Source of the DNA: Dermabacteraceae bacterium TAE3-ERU5
Lineage (GTDB): Bacteria > Actinomycetota > Actinomycetes > Actinomycetales > Dermabacteraceae
DNA length: 64,000 nt
Direction of reading: 5' to 3'
Assembly (NCBI GenBank): GCA_019218375.1
Contig: JAHUUK010000008.1
Coordinates: 1-64,000, forward strand
How positions within the stretch are numbered: position 1 is the stretch's first letter; every line of letters starts with the position of its first letter. The notes beneath the pieces were generated by a model. That model saw nothing but the letters and a program-made list of their open reading frames with translations. It had not been told where the DNA came from and made no database searches. Shown here piece after piece: positions 26,855 through 35,298 of the stretch. The translations under genes and the position numbers were made by a program.

Positions 26855-27710
26855 CGTACACCTCGCGGGTGTTTTCGCGTACCGCCGCGCAGGCCTGTTC
26901 GAGGCTGACTTCTTTCAGTTCCGCAATCAGGCACATGGTGTGCGGGATTAGGTAGGAGGCGTTCACCTTGCCGCGGTAGGGCACCGGGGTCATGAAGGGC
27001 GCGTCCGTCTCTACCAGGATCCTATTCAGCGGTGCGGCGATGACGGCCTCGCGCAGTTCGGGTGCGTTCTTGAAGGTGATGTTGCCGGAGAATGACATGT
27101 AGTAGCCCTTTTCGGCGCATTCGCGGGCCATTTCACCGTCACCGGAGAAGCAGTGGAAGACGGTCTTTTCCGGTGCGCCGACCTCTACCAGGAGGTCGAG
27201 CACGTCCCGGTGCGCGTCGCGGTCGTGTATCTGCATGGGCAGGTCGCGTTTCTTCGCGAAATCTATATGGGCGCGGAACGACGCGAACTGCGCTTCGCGC
27301 GCCACTTCGTCCTTGCGGCTGGTGCGGAACCAGTCCAGCCCGGTTTCGCCGACCGCAACCATGCCGGGGGTGTCCAGCAGTTCGTCTATCAGGGCGAGGG
27401 CTTCGTCTAGCGCCGACTGCCCTCCCGTGCGGGCGATATCTGCCGCGTCGTTGGGATGGATCGCCACGGCGCCGCTGATGCCTTCGTGTGCGCGAATGGC
27501 CTGGGCGGTCCAGCGCGCCGAATCTAGTGAGCAGCCGACGGTGATGATGTGTTCGATACCGACCTCGCGCGCGGCCGCAACCTGGTCGGCTACGGATAGC
27601 GCGCGACCGCCGTCACGGTCGCCGAAGTCCAAATGGCAGTGGTTGTCTACCACGGGCGTGGGCAGCGGCTGCGGCAGCGGCGGGAACTTGTCTGTACCGG
27701 GCTTACTCAT
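26847..27710 (-). CDS. tatD: TatD-family metal-dependent hydrolase
   Basis: TIM-barrel hydrolase of the TatD/YcfH type, associated with DNase activity. Metal-binding motifs visible in the 287 residues are DNHCHLDF near the N-terminus, a Glu in [24 protein letters not shown] and ETDAPFM. I chose the ATG at 27710 (MSKPGTDKF), with TACCAT 7 bases upstream suggesting a leaderless start; an in-frame start at 27797 would reach into promoter-like DNA. In many actinobacteria rpfB lies between tatD and ksgA; here it is absent and the genes overlap. Confidence 0.92.
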   Translation of the reverse strand: MSKPGTDKFPPLPQPLPTPVVDNHCHLDFGDRDGGRALSVADQVAAAREVGIEHIITVGCSLDSARWTAQAIRAHEGISGAVAIHPNDAADIARTGGQSALDEALALIDELLDTPGMVAVGETGLDWFRTSRKDEVAREAQFASFRAHIDFAKKRDLPMQIHDRDAHRDVLDLLVEVGAPEKTVFHCFSGDGEMARECAEKGYYMSFSGNITFKNAPELREAVIAAPLNRILVETDAPFMTPVPYRGKVNASYLIPHTMCLIAELKEVSLEQACAAVRENTREVYGV

Positions 27711-27717
27711 AACCTTT

Positions 27718-27723
27718 ATGGTA
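27718..27723 (-). promoter_or_regulatory. Candidate -10 for leaderless tatD
   Basis: TACCAT lies 7 bases before the tatD ATG. An AAAGG between them is only 2 bases from the ATG, too close to act as a normal SD. Confidence 0.4.
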
Positions 27724-27918
27724 GGAGGTGCATGGAGCGCCGCGAGCGTTTTTCGCCCACCACCCACGCCCAAAAAGTGTGCGGTGTCGCATCTCACCGC
27801 CAGAGCATTCGCCTAGCGCCGCCGGGTGTGGTTGAATGGTGGTTCGTTGCGCGCCATTCCGCAGAAGTATGCGTTGAATGCGCACACCAGTAACTTTTCC
27901 ACAACGAGGAGCTCTCTC

Positions 27919-28089
27919 ATGGCAGTGCCCAAGTTTAAGATGTCCCGGGCTCGCACCCGCATGCGTCGCTCGCAGTGGAAGGCCACCCCGGAGGGCCTCG
28001 TTGAGGTGACCGTTCGTGGCCGTACCGCTGCGGTTCCGCGTCGTCTCGTCAAGGCCTACCAGCGCGGCCTTCTCAAGATCGAGGACTAA
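27919..28089 (+). CDS. rpmF: 50S ribosomal protein L32, zinc-free form
   Basis: 56-residue L32 with the family start [20 protein letters not shown] and the C-terminal [17 protein letters not shown]. It has no cysteine, so it is the C-minus (zinc-independent) form common in actinobacteria. The ATG at 27919 has GAGGAG 8 bases upstream; a longer in-frame start at 27826 is not L32-like. It stands alone with its own terminator. Confidence 0.95.
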   Translation: MAVPKFKMSRARTRMRRSQWKATPEGLVEVTVRGRTAAVPRRLVKAYQRGLLKIED

Positions 28090-28116
28090 GCGTATCCCTC
28101 TCGCCTAGCGCGAGAA

Positions 28117-28157
28117 ACTAAAAGGGACTCACCCAAACAGGTGAGTCCCTTTCAGTT
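28117..28157 (+). terminator. rpmF terminator
   Basis: AAAGGGACTCACC-loop-GGTGAGTCCCTTT, a 13-bp perfect stem extended by AAACT/AGTTT, lies 28 bases past the rpmF stop with T-rich sequence after it. Confidence 0.8.
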
Positions 28158-28239
28158 TGCGTTTTAGCGGCGCTTAGTGCGCCCGCACGCTAGGGGGCGG
28201 CAATAAATATCAGAAAGCACCCCAGGGGTTTGCCCTCAT

Positions 28240-29109
28240 TCAACGGGCCAGGTCGTAGATTTCCGACGCTTTCACTCCCCGGTGCTGCGCCGCCACGCGC
28301 TTAGCGGCCTCCTTGAGGCGCACGCCGTCCTCTTGCGCTATCTGCCTCGCCCGCTGCGCCAGCTCCGCCAGCGATACCTCCGCATCCTGCGGGGCACCGG
28401 AAACCACCAGCACTATCTCCCCCAGAACCTCGTTTTCTTCCGCCCAGGCGGCCAGCCGCCCGAGTGGCAGGCGCACTACTTCCTGGAACGTTTTGGTTAG
28501 TTCCCGGCAAACCGCCGCCTGCCTGTCGGCTCCGAACGCTTCCGCCGCGGCCGCCAGCGTTTCGCTCAGCCTGCGCGGAGACTCGAAGAAAAGCATGGTG
28601 CGCGGTTCCTGCGCCAGGGCCGACAGCGCCGCCGCCCGCTTCCCCTCTCTCCGAGGCAGGAACCCCTCGAAGGTGAAGCGATCGGGAGCCAGGCCGGAGG
28701 CGGCGAGTGCGGTCAGGGGCGCAGAAGGGCCGGGAAGTACGTCCACCTCATACCCCGCAGCGACCGCCGCGCGCACGGCACGGTATCCGGGATCCGACAC
28801 CACGGGCATGCCCGCGTCGGTCACGATAAGCACCTTTTCCCCGTTTGCGAGCGCGGCCAGGATGTCTTGGGTGCGCGTTTCTTCGTTGTGTTCGTGGTGG
28901 GAAAAGACGCGGGCCGAATAGCGCACGTTGAGCGAGGCGCAGAGCCGGGAAAGCCTGCGGGTGTCTTCAGCGGCGATCACTTCCGCTTCGGCGAGCGCCA
29001 GCCGCAGACGCACGGAAGCATCGAGAGGGTTCCCGATCGGCGTGGCAGCCAGGGTGAGTACACCGCCGCGTAGCACCGTTGTCTGCTCACGTGTTTCTTC
29101 GTGCTGCAC
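28240..29109 (-). CDS. rsmI: 16S rRNA (cytidine-1402 2'-O) methyltransferase
   Basis: RsmI ribose-methylates C1402 in the 30S decoding centre. The 289 residues carry the tetrapyrrole-methylase-type SAM fold: TLAATPIGNPLDASVR near the N-terminus, EDTRRLSRL, VTDAGMPVVSDPG, LPGPSAPLTALAASGL and FEGFLPRREG. The first codon is GTG at 29109, head-to-head with the PMT gene; internal starts a few codons later cannot be excluded. Confidence 0.95.
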   Translation of the reverse strand: MQHEETREQTTVLRGGVLTLAATPIGNPLDASVRLRLALAEAEVIAAEDTRRLSRLCASLNVRYSARVFSHHEHNEETRTQDILAALANGEKVLIVTDAGMPVVSDPGYRAVRAAVAAGYEVDVLPGPSAPLTALAASGLAPDRFTFEGFLPRREGKRAAALSALAQEPRTMLFFESPRRLSETLAAAAEAFGADRQAAVCRELTKTFQEVVRLPLGRLAAWAEENEVLGEIVLVVSGAPQDAEVSLAELAQRARQIAQEDGVRLKEAAKRVAAQHRGVKASEIYDLAR

Positions 29110-29129
29110 GGTTTTTCTCTTTTCTTCGC

Positions 29130-29135
29130 TAGTGT
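29130..29135 (+). promoter_or_regulatory. Candidate -10 for leaderless PMT gene
   Basis: TAGTGT lies 7 bases before the GTG at 29143. Confidence 0.4.
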
Positions 29136-29142
29136 GGGGCCC

Positions 29143-30651
29143 GTGAATAAGGCTACCGATAGGCGGGCGCTACCGGCGCCATTATGGGGCTGGTTCGGCG
29201 CGTTAAGCGTGACCGCGCTGGCCGCACTGCTGCGCTTTTGGGAACTGGGGCGCATAAAAACCCTCGTTTTCGACGAAACCTATTACGTGAAGGGCGGCTG
29301 GTCCCTCTGGCGCGAGGGTGTGGAGATGGCCTGGCCGGAAGGGGCCAATCAGGCTTTCGAAGCGGGAAACGTTAATTCCTACCTGCCGACGGGCGACTAC
29401 GTGGTGCACCCGGAGGTCGGCAAGTGGCTGATCGGCTTGGGTGAGGCCCTGTTTGGGGCGAGCGATCCGGCTTCTTGGCGGATCGCTAGCGCATTCGTCG
29501 GCACGCTGTCGGTGCTGGTCTTGGCCCTCACTGCCCGCAGGCTTTTCCGCTCTAACCTGCTCGGTTTCCTTGCCGGTCTGCTGCTTGCGATAGACGGTAG
29601 CGCCGTAGTGCATTCACGCACCGGCATGCTGGATAATTTCCTGGCATTTTTTGTGCTGGCCGCGTTTGCCGCGCTGCTACGCGACCGGGATCTTTTCCGC
29701 GCCCGCCTCTACCGCACTTCTTCGCGGCTAACGGGGCCTCCCCCGCGGTTGGGAGTGCATTGCGGTATCCGCTGGTGGCGTTTGGTGGCGGGTGTTCTGC
29801 TCGGCCTTGCCTGCGCCACGAAATGGTCGGGCCTCTACTTCCTGGCGGTGTTTGGCATCATGACGGTGCTATGGGACTTTGCGGCCCGCCGCCGTAGCGG
29901 TGACGCACGCTGGCCCTACACGACCCTGCTGCGTGATGCCCCCACCGCATTTTTGTCTCTGGTTGGCACCAGCGCGCTCGTCTACCTCGGCTCCTGGGCT
30001 GGCTGGTTCAGCAGCGGTAAGGGCTGGGGACGTTACGCGATAACGGGCGGCAATCCCGTTTCCGACGCGCTGGCCTCCCTGTGGAAGTACCACCGCGAAA
30101 TGTTTAATTTCCACGTTTCGCTCGGCACCGAGCACCCTTATGCGGCCCCCGCCTGGAGCTGGCCGCTGCAGCTTCGCCCCACGCTGTTTTATTTCCGTAG
30201 CTACGATTCGGGAGAAGCCGGCTGCGAGCTGGAGCGCTGCTTTAGCGCGATTAGCAGCGTCGGCAATCCGCTCCTGTGGTGGCTGTCGTGCCTGGCGGTC
30301 CTGTTTTGCGTATATGCGCTGCTGGTTTGGCGCGATGGCCGCGCCGCAGCCTGCCTGAGCGGAATCGCCGCGGGCTGGGTGCCGTGGCTGTTTTTCCCGG
30401 AGCGCACGGTGTTCACCTTTTACGGCGTGGTTTTCCTCCCCTGGCTGGTGCTGTGCCTGGTTTACGCCGCGGGAATCATGCTGGGTGATGAGGGTGCGGA
30501 GCGCGGCCGACGCTTCTACACGGCGCTCTTCGTGGGCAGCATCGCGACCCTCTTGGTGCTTGTCTCTGCGTTCTTCTACCCGGTCTGGACCGGGCAACTG
30601 ATTTCGCCTTCTCAGTGGCAGTGGCACCTGTGGCTTCCGACATGGGCCTAG
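29143..30651 (+). CDS. Protein O-mannosyltransferase (GT39, PMT family)
   Basis: Polytopic membrane enzyme of 502 residues, about ten membrane segments, with the PMT catalytic acidic motif LVFDETYYVKGGW in the first extracytoplasmic loop and HPEVGKWLIGLGEALFG next to it. Actinobacterial PMTs transfer mannose from polyprenyl-phosphomannose to secreted proteins. The GTG at 29143 is chosen over an in-frame GTG at 29101 that would overlap the divergent rsmI. The exported proteins in this window (SLH/CAP, Tat pair, lipoproteins) are possible substrates, by inference only. Confidence 0.9.
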   Translation: MNKATDRRALPAPLWGWFGALSVTALAALLRFWELGRIKTLVFDETYYVKGGWSLWREGVEMAWPEGANQAFEAGNVNSYLPTGDYVVHPEVGKWLIGLGEALFGASDPASWRIASAFVGTLSVLVLALTARRLFRSNLLGFLAGLLLAIDGSAVVHSRTGMLDNFLAFFVLAAFAALLRDRDLFRARLYRTSSRLTGPPPRLGVHCGIRWWRLVAGVLLGLACATKWSGLYFLAVFGIMTVLWDFAARRRSGDARWPYTTLLRDAPTAFLSLVGTSALVYLGSWAGWFSSGKGWGRYAITGGNPVSDALASLWKYHREMFNFHVSLGTEHPYAAPAWSWPLQLRPTLFYFRSYDSGEAGCELERCFSAISSVGNPLLWWLSCLAVLFCVYALLVWRDGRAAACLSGIAAGWVPWLFFPERTVFTFYGVVFLPWLVLCLVYAAGIMLGDEGAERGRRFYTALFVGSIATLLVLVSAFFYPVWTGQLISPSQWQWHLWLPTWA

Positions 30652-30665
30652 GACCAAACTAGTTA

Positions 30666-30671
30666 TACGAT
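30666..30671 (+). promoter_or_regulatory. Candidate -10 for malQ
   Basis: TACGAT (within a TATACGATT run) lies 7 bases before the malQ ATG, giving a leaderless arrangement. Confidence 0.4.
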
Positions 30672-30678
30672 TGGGGCT

Positions 30679-32844
30679 ATGTCTCAGCAGCGTGAAGCGC
30701 ACAAAACGGCCCTTACCGTGGATGAAGCACAGCTTCGTCAGCTAGCCAGGGAACTCGGTGTCGGCACCGAATACTGGGGCTTTGACGGCAACCTCCACGA
30801 TGTCAGCACGCAAACCTTGGTAAAGGTGCTTGCCGCACTGGGGTGGCAGGTAAATAGCGATGCCGATCTGGCGCGCGTACGCACGGAACGTGAGCTGAAC
30901 GAATGGCGGCGCGTGCTGCCGCCGAGCCTGATCGCCCGCACCGGCGTTGATTTTTCTTTCCCCGTACACGTTCCCGACGGCACCGGCCTTGAGGTACTGA
31001 TTCATACCGAGGACGGCCGCACGGTGGGCGCCTGGCAGGGCGAGGACTTCACCCCGGCCCGCGAGGTCGATGGGGTCTGGCGCGGTCGTGCCCGCTTCCA
31101 TTTGCCCAAGGACCTCCCCCTTGGCTGGCACGAGGTCGAGGCGCGCACCGTGGAAGGTTCTTTCCGCTGCACCCTGGCCGTGGTGCCGCACCGGGTGGAT
31201 GTGCAGGACCGTCTGGCGGGCAAGCAGGCCTGGGGCCTGCAGGCGCAGCTTTACTCGGTGCGTTCGCAGCGTTCTTGGGGCGTGGGCGATTTCAGCGACC
31301 TGCGCGACCTGTGCACGCTGGCGGGGGCACGCTACGGGGCCGACTTCACCCTGATTAACCCGCTTCATGCAGCGGAGCCGATTCCCCCGGTGGAGGCCTC
31401 CCCCTACCTGCCCACAACCCGCCGCTTCGTGAACCCGCTCTACATTCGCGTGGAGGACATTCCCGAATACTCCTACCTGCCCGGCAGCGATATCGCACAG
31501 ATTCGTTCGCTGCAGGAGGCCCTGGCGGCGGATAACAGCAACCCGCAGCGCATCGATAGGGACGCCAGCCTGGAAGCCAAGATCGAGGCGCTGGACATCG
31601 TCTATTCGGCGGGGCTCTCCCCCGCCCGCGAGGCGGCCTTCGAGGCGTTTTGCAAGGCCGAGGGCGAGGGCCTGGAACTGTTTGCGCTCTGGTGCGTACT
31701 GACCGAGATACACGCCGATGCCACCGGCCCCTGGGCCGAGGCCTACCTGGACCCGCACAGCCCGGAAACTCGTCGCCTGCTGACCGAAAGCGCGGATCGG
31801 GTGCGCTACTACTGCTGGCTCCAGTGGGTGCTGGACGAGCAGCTCGCATCCGCCCAGCGTGCAGCGCTGGCTTCCGGCATGCGTATCGGTATCGTGCACG
31901 ACCTCGCGGTTGGCGTGCACTCTGCCGGTTCCGATTCCTGGTCGCTCGGCGATGCCCTGGCGCGCGGCGTGCACGTCGGCGCTCCCGCAGATCAGTACAA
32001 CCAGCAGGGCCAGAACTGGCATCAGCCGCCGTGGCGTCCGAACGCCTTGGCCGAGGCCGGCTACCGCCCCTGGCGGGACATGCTGCGCACCCTGATGCGC
32101 CACGCCGGTGCGCTGCGCATCGACCATATCCTTGGCCTGTTCCGCCTCTGGTGGATTCCCGAGGGGCAGCTCGCCAGCGAGGGCACCTACGTCTTTTACG
32201 ACCACGAGGCCATGATCGGTGTGCTGGCGCTGGAGGCGCAGCGCGCGGGCTGCATCATCGTCGGTGAAGACCTGGGCACCTTCGAGCCGTGGGTACGCGA
32301 TTACCTGTCCGACCGCGGCATCCTCGGCACCTCGATCCTCTGGTTCGAGAACGACGCTGACGGCCCGATCCCGCCCGAACGCTACCGCCGCCTGTGCATG
32401 GCCTCGGTAAACACCCACGACCTACCGCCGACCGCCGGTTATCTAGCGGGAGAGCACGTTAAGTTGCGCGACAAGCTCGGGCTGCTGGAGCGTAGCCTGG
32501 CGGAGGAAATTGCGGCCGACCGCGAGGCACAGGAGAAGGTGCTTTCTCGGCTACGCGAACGCGGCCTGCTCAAAGAGGGCGCATCGCAGGAAGAAACCCT
32601 GCGCGCCCTGCACGCATACCTTGCCGCCAGCGATTCCCTGCTGCTTGGCGTTTCTCTAGTGGACTGCGTCGGCGAATACCGCATCCAGAACCAGCCGGGA
32701 ACCGACAAGGAATACCCGAACTGGATGGTGCCGCTGGCCGATGGCGACGGCAAGGCCGTGATGCTGGAAGATCTGACCGACAACGATCTGATGGCGAGCC
32801 TGGCCCAGACTGTCAATGACGCCCTAGCCGCAAAGCAGCGTTAG
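30679..32844 (+). CDS. malQ: 4-alpha-glucanotransferase
   Basis: Amylomaltase (GH77), moving maltodextrin segments between glucans in glycogen and maltodextrin metabolism. The 721 residues include an N-terminal all-beta extension (about 1-170) typical of actinobacterial forms, then the GH77 barrel with WGLQAQLYSVRSQRSWGVGDF, the nucleophile region LRIDHILGLFRLWWIP, the acid in GEDLGTFEP, and NTHDLPPTAGYLAGEH. No glycogen genes are adjacent. Confidence 0.95.
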   Translation: MSQQREAHKTALTVDEAQLRQLARELGVGTEYWGFDGNLHDVSTQTLVKVLAALGWQVNSDADLARVRTERELNEWRRVLPPSLIARTGVDFSFPVHVPDGTGLEVLIHTEDGRTVGAWQGEDFTPAREVDGVWRGRARFHLPKDLPLGWHEVEARTVEGSFRCTLAVVPHRVDVQDRLAGKQAWGLQAQLYSVRSQRSWGVGDFSDLRDLCTLAGARYGADFTLINPLHAAEPIPPVEASPYLPTTRRFVNPLYIRVEDIPEYSYLPGSDIAQIRSLQEALAADNSNPQRIDRDASLEAKIEALDIVYSAGLSPAREAAFEAFCKAEGEGLELFALWCVLTEIHADATGPWAEAYLDPHSPETRRLLTESADRVRYYCWLQWVLDEQLASAQRAALASGMRIGIVHDLAVGVHSAGSDSWSLGDALARGVHVGAPADQYNQQGQNWHQPPWRPNALAEAGYRPWRDMLRTLMRHAGALRIDHILGLFRLWWIPEGQLASEGTYVFYDHEAMIGVLALEAQRAGCIIVGEDLGTFEPWVRDYLSDRGILGTSILWFENDADGPIPPERYRRLCMASVNTHDLPPTAGYLAGEHVKLRDKLGLLERSLAEEIAADREAQEKVLSRLRERGLLKEGASQEETLRALHAYLAASDSLLLGVSLVDCVGEYRIQNQPGTDKEYPNWMVPLADGDGKAVMLEDLTDNDLMASLAQTVNDALAAKQR

Positions 32845-32856
32845 CCGAATTTAAAA

Positions 32857-32908
32857 CTGGCAGGCCGCGGATGGGTAGCAAATACCCGCCCGCGGCCCGC
32901 CAGCTTTT
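32857..32908 (+). terminator. malQ terminator
   Basis: CTGGC...GCCAG with an inner GGCCGCGG/CCGCGG stem and a TTTT tail follows malQ. Confidence 0.65.
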
Positions 32909-32924
32909 ATTTGGGCCTACCAGC

Positions 32925-33575
32925 TCAGCGCGAACTGCGCGGGGTGCGCCCACGCACGATACCGACCACGTCCTGGCAAGCCGGGGAATCTACCTCCCGG
33001 CGCCACACCAGCGCGATCTGGGTCGGTTCTTCTTCGCTAAGCACCCTGTGGCGCACGTCTTTCCGGGCGTATAGCCGCGCCAGCGAAAGCGGCATACGGG
33101 CGTATCCGACTCCCGTGGCCGCTACCGCCACCCGTTCTTCGGCATCGTCCGGGTGCTGCGCGGCTAGTTCCACGCCGCCGTGGGAGAGGTCCGCCGTCGG
33201 CAGGTCTCCCTCTTCTGCCGCTAGGTCGCTATCCGCCGAAAATACCGCTACGGGCCTTTCCTGCCACAGTTTCAGGCAGTGCACACCCGGTGCATCGTAG
33301 GGCAGGCGCAGCAGGCACATATCTAGTTCCCGCACCGCCTGTTCCTGGGCTGATGCGGAAATCGGCACGAACTCTAAAACCGCCCGTTCCGAGGGCCGAC
33401 GGCTGCGCTGCAGTTCGCGCCAGCGCCGGGAGAACCTGTCGGGCTCCACTCCGGGCACGAAACCGACCCGCAGGTGGATTCGCTCCTGCTTTTCTGCCCG
33501 CTGTTCCTGCGGCTTTTGCTGTTTCTGCGCACGCTGCTGTTTCTGCTGCTTTTTGGGACGTGCTTTTTGCGCCAT
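32925..33575 (-). CDS. LysR-type ligand-binding domain protein lacking the HTH
   Basis: A 216-residue protein. Residues about 32-205 resemble a LysR substrate-binding domain: IHLRVGFVPGVEPDRFSRRW as first strand/helix, ELDMCLLRLPYDAPGV, RPVAVFSADSDLA, and AVAATGVGYARMPLSLARLY as lobe II. No winged-helix domain precedes it; instead residues 1-31 are a low-complexity Lys/Gln/Arg tail. Stand-alone LysR ligand domains occur in actinobacteria, with no assigned role. It could bind nucleic acid through the tail or act as a ligand-dependent partner, by inference only. Confidence 0.7.
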   Translation of the reverse strand: MAQKARPKKQQKQQRAQKQQKPQEQRAEKQERIHLRVGFVPGVEPDRFSRRWRELQRSRRPSERAVLEFVPISASAQEQAVRELDMCLLRLPYDAPGVHCLKLWQERPVAVFSADSDLAAEEGDLPTADLSHGGVELAAQHPDDAEERVAVAATGVGYARMPLSLARLYARKDVRHRVLSEEEPTQIALVWRREVDSPACQDVVGIVRGRTPRSSR

Positions 33576-33605
33576 ACCGTCTACCCCAGTCTATTTTTCA
33601 CGTAA

Positions 33606-33642
33606 AGAAAAAGCGGTGCGCGTAAGTGCCGCGCACCGCTTT
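33606..33642 (-). terminator. Terminator of the DUF4870 gene
   Basis: AAAGCGGTGCGCG...CGCGCACCGCTTT, a 13-bp perfect stem, followed leftward by TTTTTCTTT. Confidence 0.8.
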
Positions 33643-33651
33643 CGCTACCTA

Positions 33652-34035
33652 CTATTTTACGATCGGAATATTGACCGGGTAGTTGTAAATCTCGTTGTTC
33701 GAGGCTTTCATCATGCCCAGTACAGGGAAAACGATCGACATTACGGCTAGCACCAGCCAGCCCACCAGTGCCACGGGAAGCAGCACAATGGTGATCGCGC
33801 AGATAGCCATGACGAAGCTGGCGATGGCAACCGTGATAGAGAAGTTAAGGGAGCTGGCGGAGGCACCGCGCACCAGCTGGCTCTTGTCCTTATACATGAA
33901 CCAGAGGATGAGCGGCCCGACGAAACCGAGCATGCCGATCCCGAGCAACAGCCCGATCAGGCAGGAGCCGTGCGCCAGGATTGCCAACATACGTTCGTTG
34001 TCGCCCGCCATGGGGTCTAGGTTCTGCTGCTGCAT
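33652..34035 (-). CDS. DUF4870 small membrane protein
   Basis: A 127-residue membrane protein with about four hydrophobic segments and the family motifs ERMLAILAHGSCLIG, GPLILWFMYKDKSQLVR and ASSLNFSITV. Function of the family is unknown; Tic20-like topology has been noted for it. AAGGAG lies before the ATG. It is transcribed alone between a divergent mutarotase-like gene and its own terminator. Confidence 0.8.
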   Translation of the reverse strand: MQQQNLDPMAGDNERMLAILAHGSCLIGLLLGIGMLGFVGPLILWFMYKDKSQLVRGASASSLNFSITVAIASFVMAICAITIVLLPVALVGWLVLAVMSIVFPVLGMMKASNNEIYNYPVNIPIVK

Positions 34036-34085
34036 AATGACTCCTTTGCTGGGTGGAGGCTTCCATTAGCTATAGGCTACGTCAG

Positions 34086-34091
34086 TATTCT
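34086..34091 (+). promoter_or_regulatory. Candidate -10 for leaderless mutarotase-like gene
   Basis: TATTCT lies 6 bases before the ATG at 34098. Confidence 0.45.
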
Positions 34092-34097
34092 GCTGAT

Positions 34098-34919
34098 ATG
34101 AACACTCTTCCCGTAAGCGCCGCCTTCTCCCCTGAGCTGGGCGGACGTTGGACTTCCCTGCGCGGCGGCGGGCGGGAATGGCTGTGGCACAACGAGCCGC
34201 TGCGCGAAGCCCGCGAGGCCGTGCGCCCAGGCGCTGCCTTTGTTGATGCGGGCGGCGGCGAAGAATGTTTTCCCTGCCTGCGTTCCCCCTACGACCACGG
34301 CGACGTCTTTAACAGGCCCTGGCGCCGCGTCCCGCCACAGCCTGGCTGCGTCGCCTCCGGGCAGAGCGTCACCGAATCGGTGGCCACGCCGCAGGGTCTG
34401 AATTTGCAGCGCTCTTACCTGCGGGAAGGGAACGACGCCGTGCTGCGCTATCAGGTGGATGCCGCAGCACCGGCGGATTTTTCTCACCACGCCCATCTGC
34501 TGCTCGACCTTTCCCCCTCGACTCGGCTCATTCCCGGCCCTTACCGGCGCAGCCATTTTTGGGATGGGGAACAGGAAGATCCCGCGGTCAGTGAGCAAAT
34601 GATGTCTCGCCTGGGCGACGGCCCTACCTCGGCACGCTGTTTTTCCCTGTTCGGCTGCTCCCAGGTGCGCATCGTGGACCGCGGCTTAAGCCTGGTTCTT
34701 ACGTTAGAGCCCCTCAGCCACGGGCTGCCAACTAGCTTTGTGGTTTGGCGCAACCTAAACGGCTGGCCAGAATATTCCCCCTACCGCAGCATCGGGATAG
34801 AGCCGAGCATCGGCTGGGGCGTTGACCTCCCCTCGGACTTTCCGCTGGCGCATGCCGCTCCCGGCAATCACGCCCGCTGGTCCCTGCGGATATCTTGCGA
34901 GGAGGCGCCGGATGCCTAG
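34098..34919 (+). CDS. Mutarotase-like (aldose 1-epimerase superfamily) protein
   Basis: A 273-residue protein whose beta-rich layout resembles galactose-mutarotase-like folds: an N-terminal ELGGRWTSLRGGGREWLW strand pair (the usual substrate-face start), GGGEECFPCL, HHAHLLLDLSP in the middle, and IEPSIGWG near the end where the epimerase catalytic Glu usually sits. The usual catalytic His pair is not clear, so enzyme activity is uncertain. The ATG at 34098 has an upstream TATTCT and no SD. Its stop overlaps the start of the following small gene. Confidence 0.65.
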   Translation: MNTLPVSAAFSPELGGRWTSLRGGGREWLWHNEPLREAREAVRPGAAFVDAGGGEECFPCLRSPYDHGDVFNRPWRRVPPQPGCVASGQSVTESVATPQGLNLQRSYLREGNDAVLRYQVDAAAPADFSHHAHLLLDLSPSTRLIPGPYRRSHFWDGEQEDPAVSEQMMSRLGDGPTSARCFSLFGCSQVRIVDRGLSLVLTLEPLSHGLPTSFVVWRNLNGWPEYSPYRSIGIEPSIGWGVDLPSDFPLAHAAPGNHARWSLRISCEEAPDA

Positions 34920-35229
34920 TTATCGCATGCACATTCCCATCGGCCAGGTACGTGTTCCTCCCGCCTCCGTCCTGGTGCAGGCAGCCTCATGCGTACCCGC
35001 CGGGTACACGGTGGAGAAGAAAGATATAGAGCTTGTGCGGGGCACACCGCGCCTGGTGCTTCGCTTCTTTGTACCACCGACCTCGCGCCAGAACGAGGAC
35101 TTCGCCGCCCGCGAAGCGCTGAGTGCGACAATCGCGAAAATCTCCGCCTTTGCTGAGGTGAGACCGCTTAATGAGGTGCTTTTAACCCGCCGCGAGAAAG
35201 GCCGTTTCCGCCCCCTGCCACACACCTAA
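34912..35229 (+). CDS. Unknown small protein coupled to the mutarotase-like gene
   Basis: 105 residues, not recognised. It starts inside the last codons of the upstream gene (ATGCCTAG overlap) with GAGGAGG in front, so it is translated by coupling. The sequence mixes beta-prone N-terminal strands (IPIGQVRVPP, VLVQAASCVP) with a basic segment and an Arg-rich end, with no signal peptide or membrane segment. The overlap suggests a shared function with the sugar-binding fold upstream. Confidence 0.65.
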   Translation: MPSYRMHIPIGQVRVPPASVLVQAASCVPAGYTVEKKDIELVRGTPRLVLRFFVPPTSRQNEDFAAREALSATIAKISAFAEVRPLNEVLLTRREKGRFRPLPHT

Positions 35230-35286
35230 TGGCTGTTTTTAATGACTTAACGTACCGCAGATTGGCGGGCTTTTCTGCTGTCCGGC

Positions 35287-35292
35287 TACCCT
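35287..35292 (+). promoter_or_regulatory. Candidate -10 for leaderless mntR
   Basis: TACCCT lies 6 bases before the mntR ATG. Confidence 0.45.
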
Positions 35293-35298
35293 GTAAAC

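Noticed and set aside
30742-32418. Long open frame opposite malQ
   Set aside because: It is an antisense shadow of a confidently identified gene with no conserved motif.
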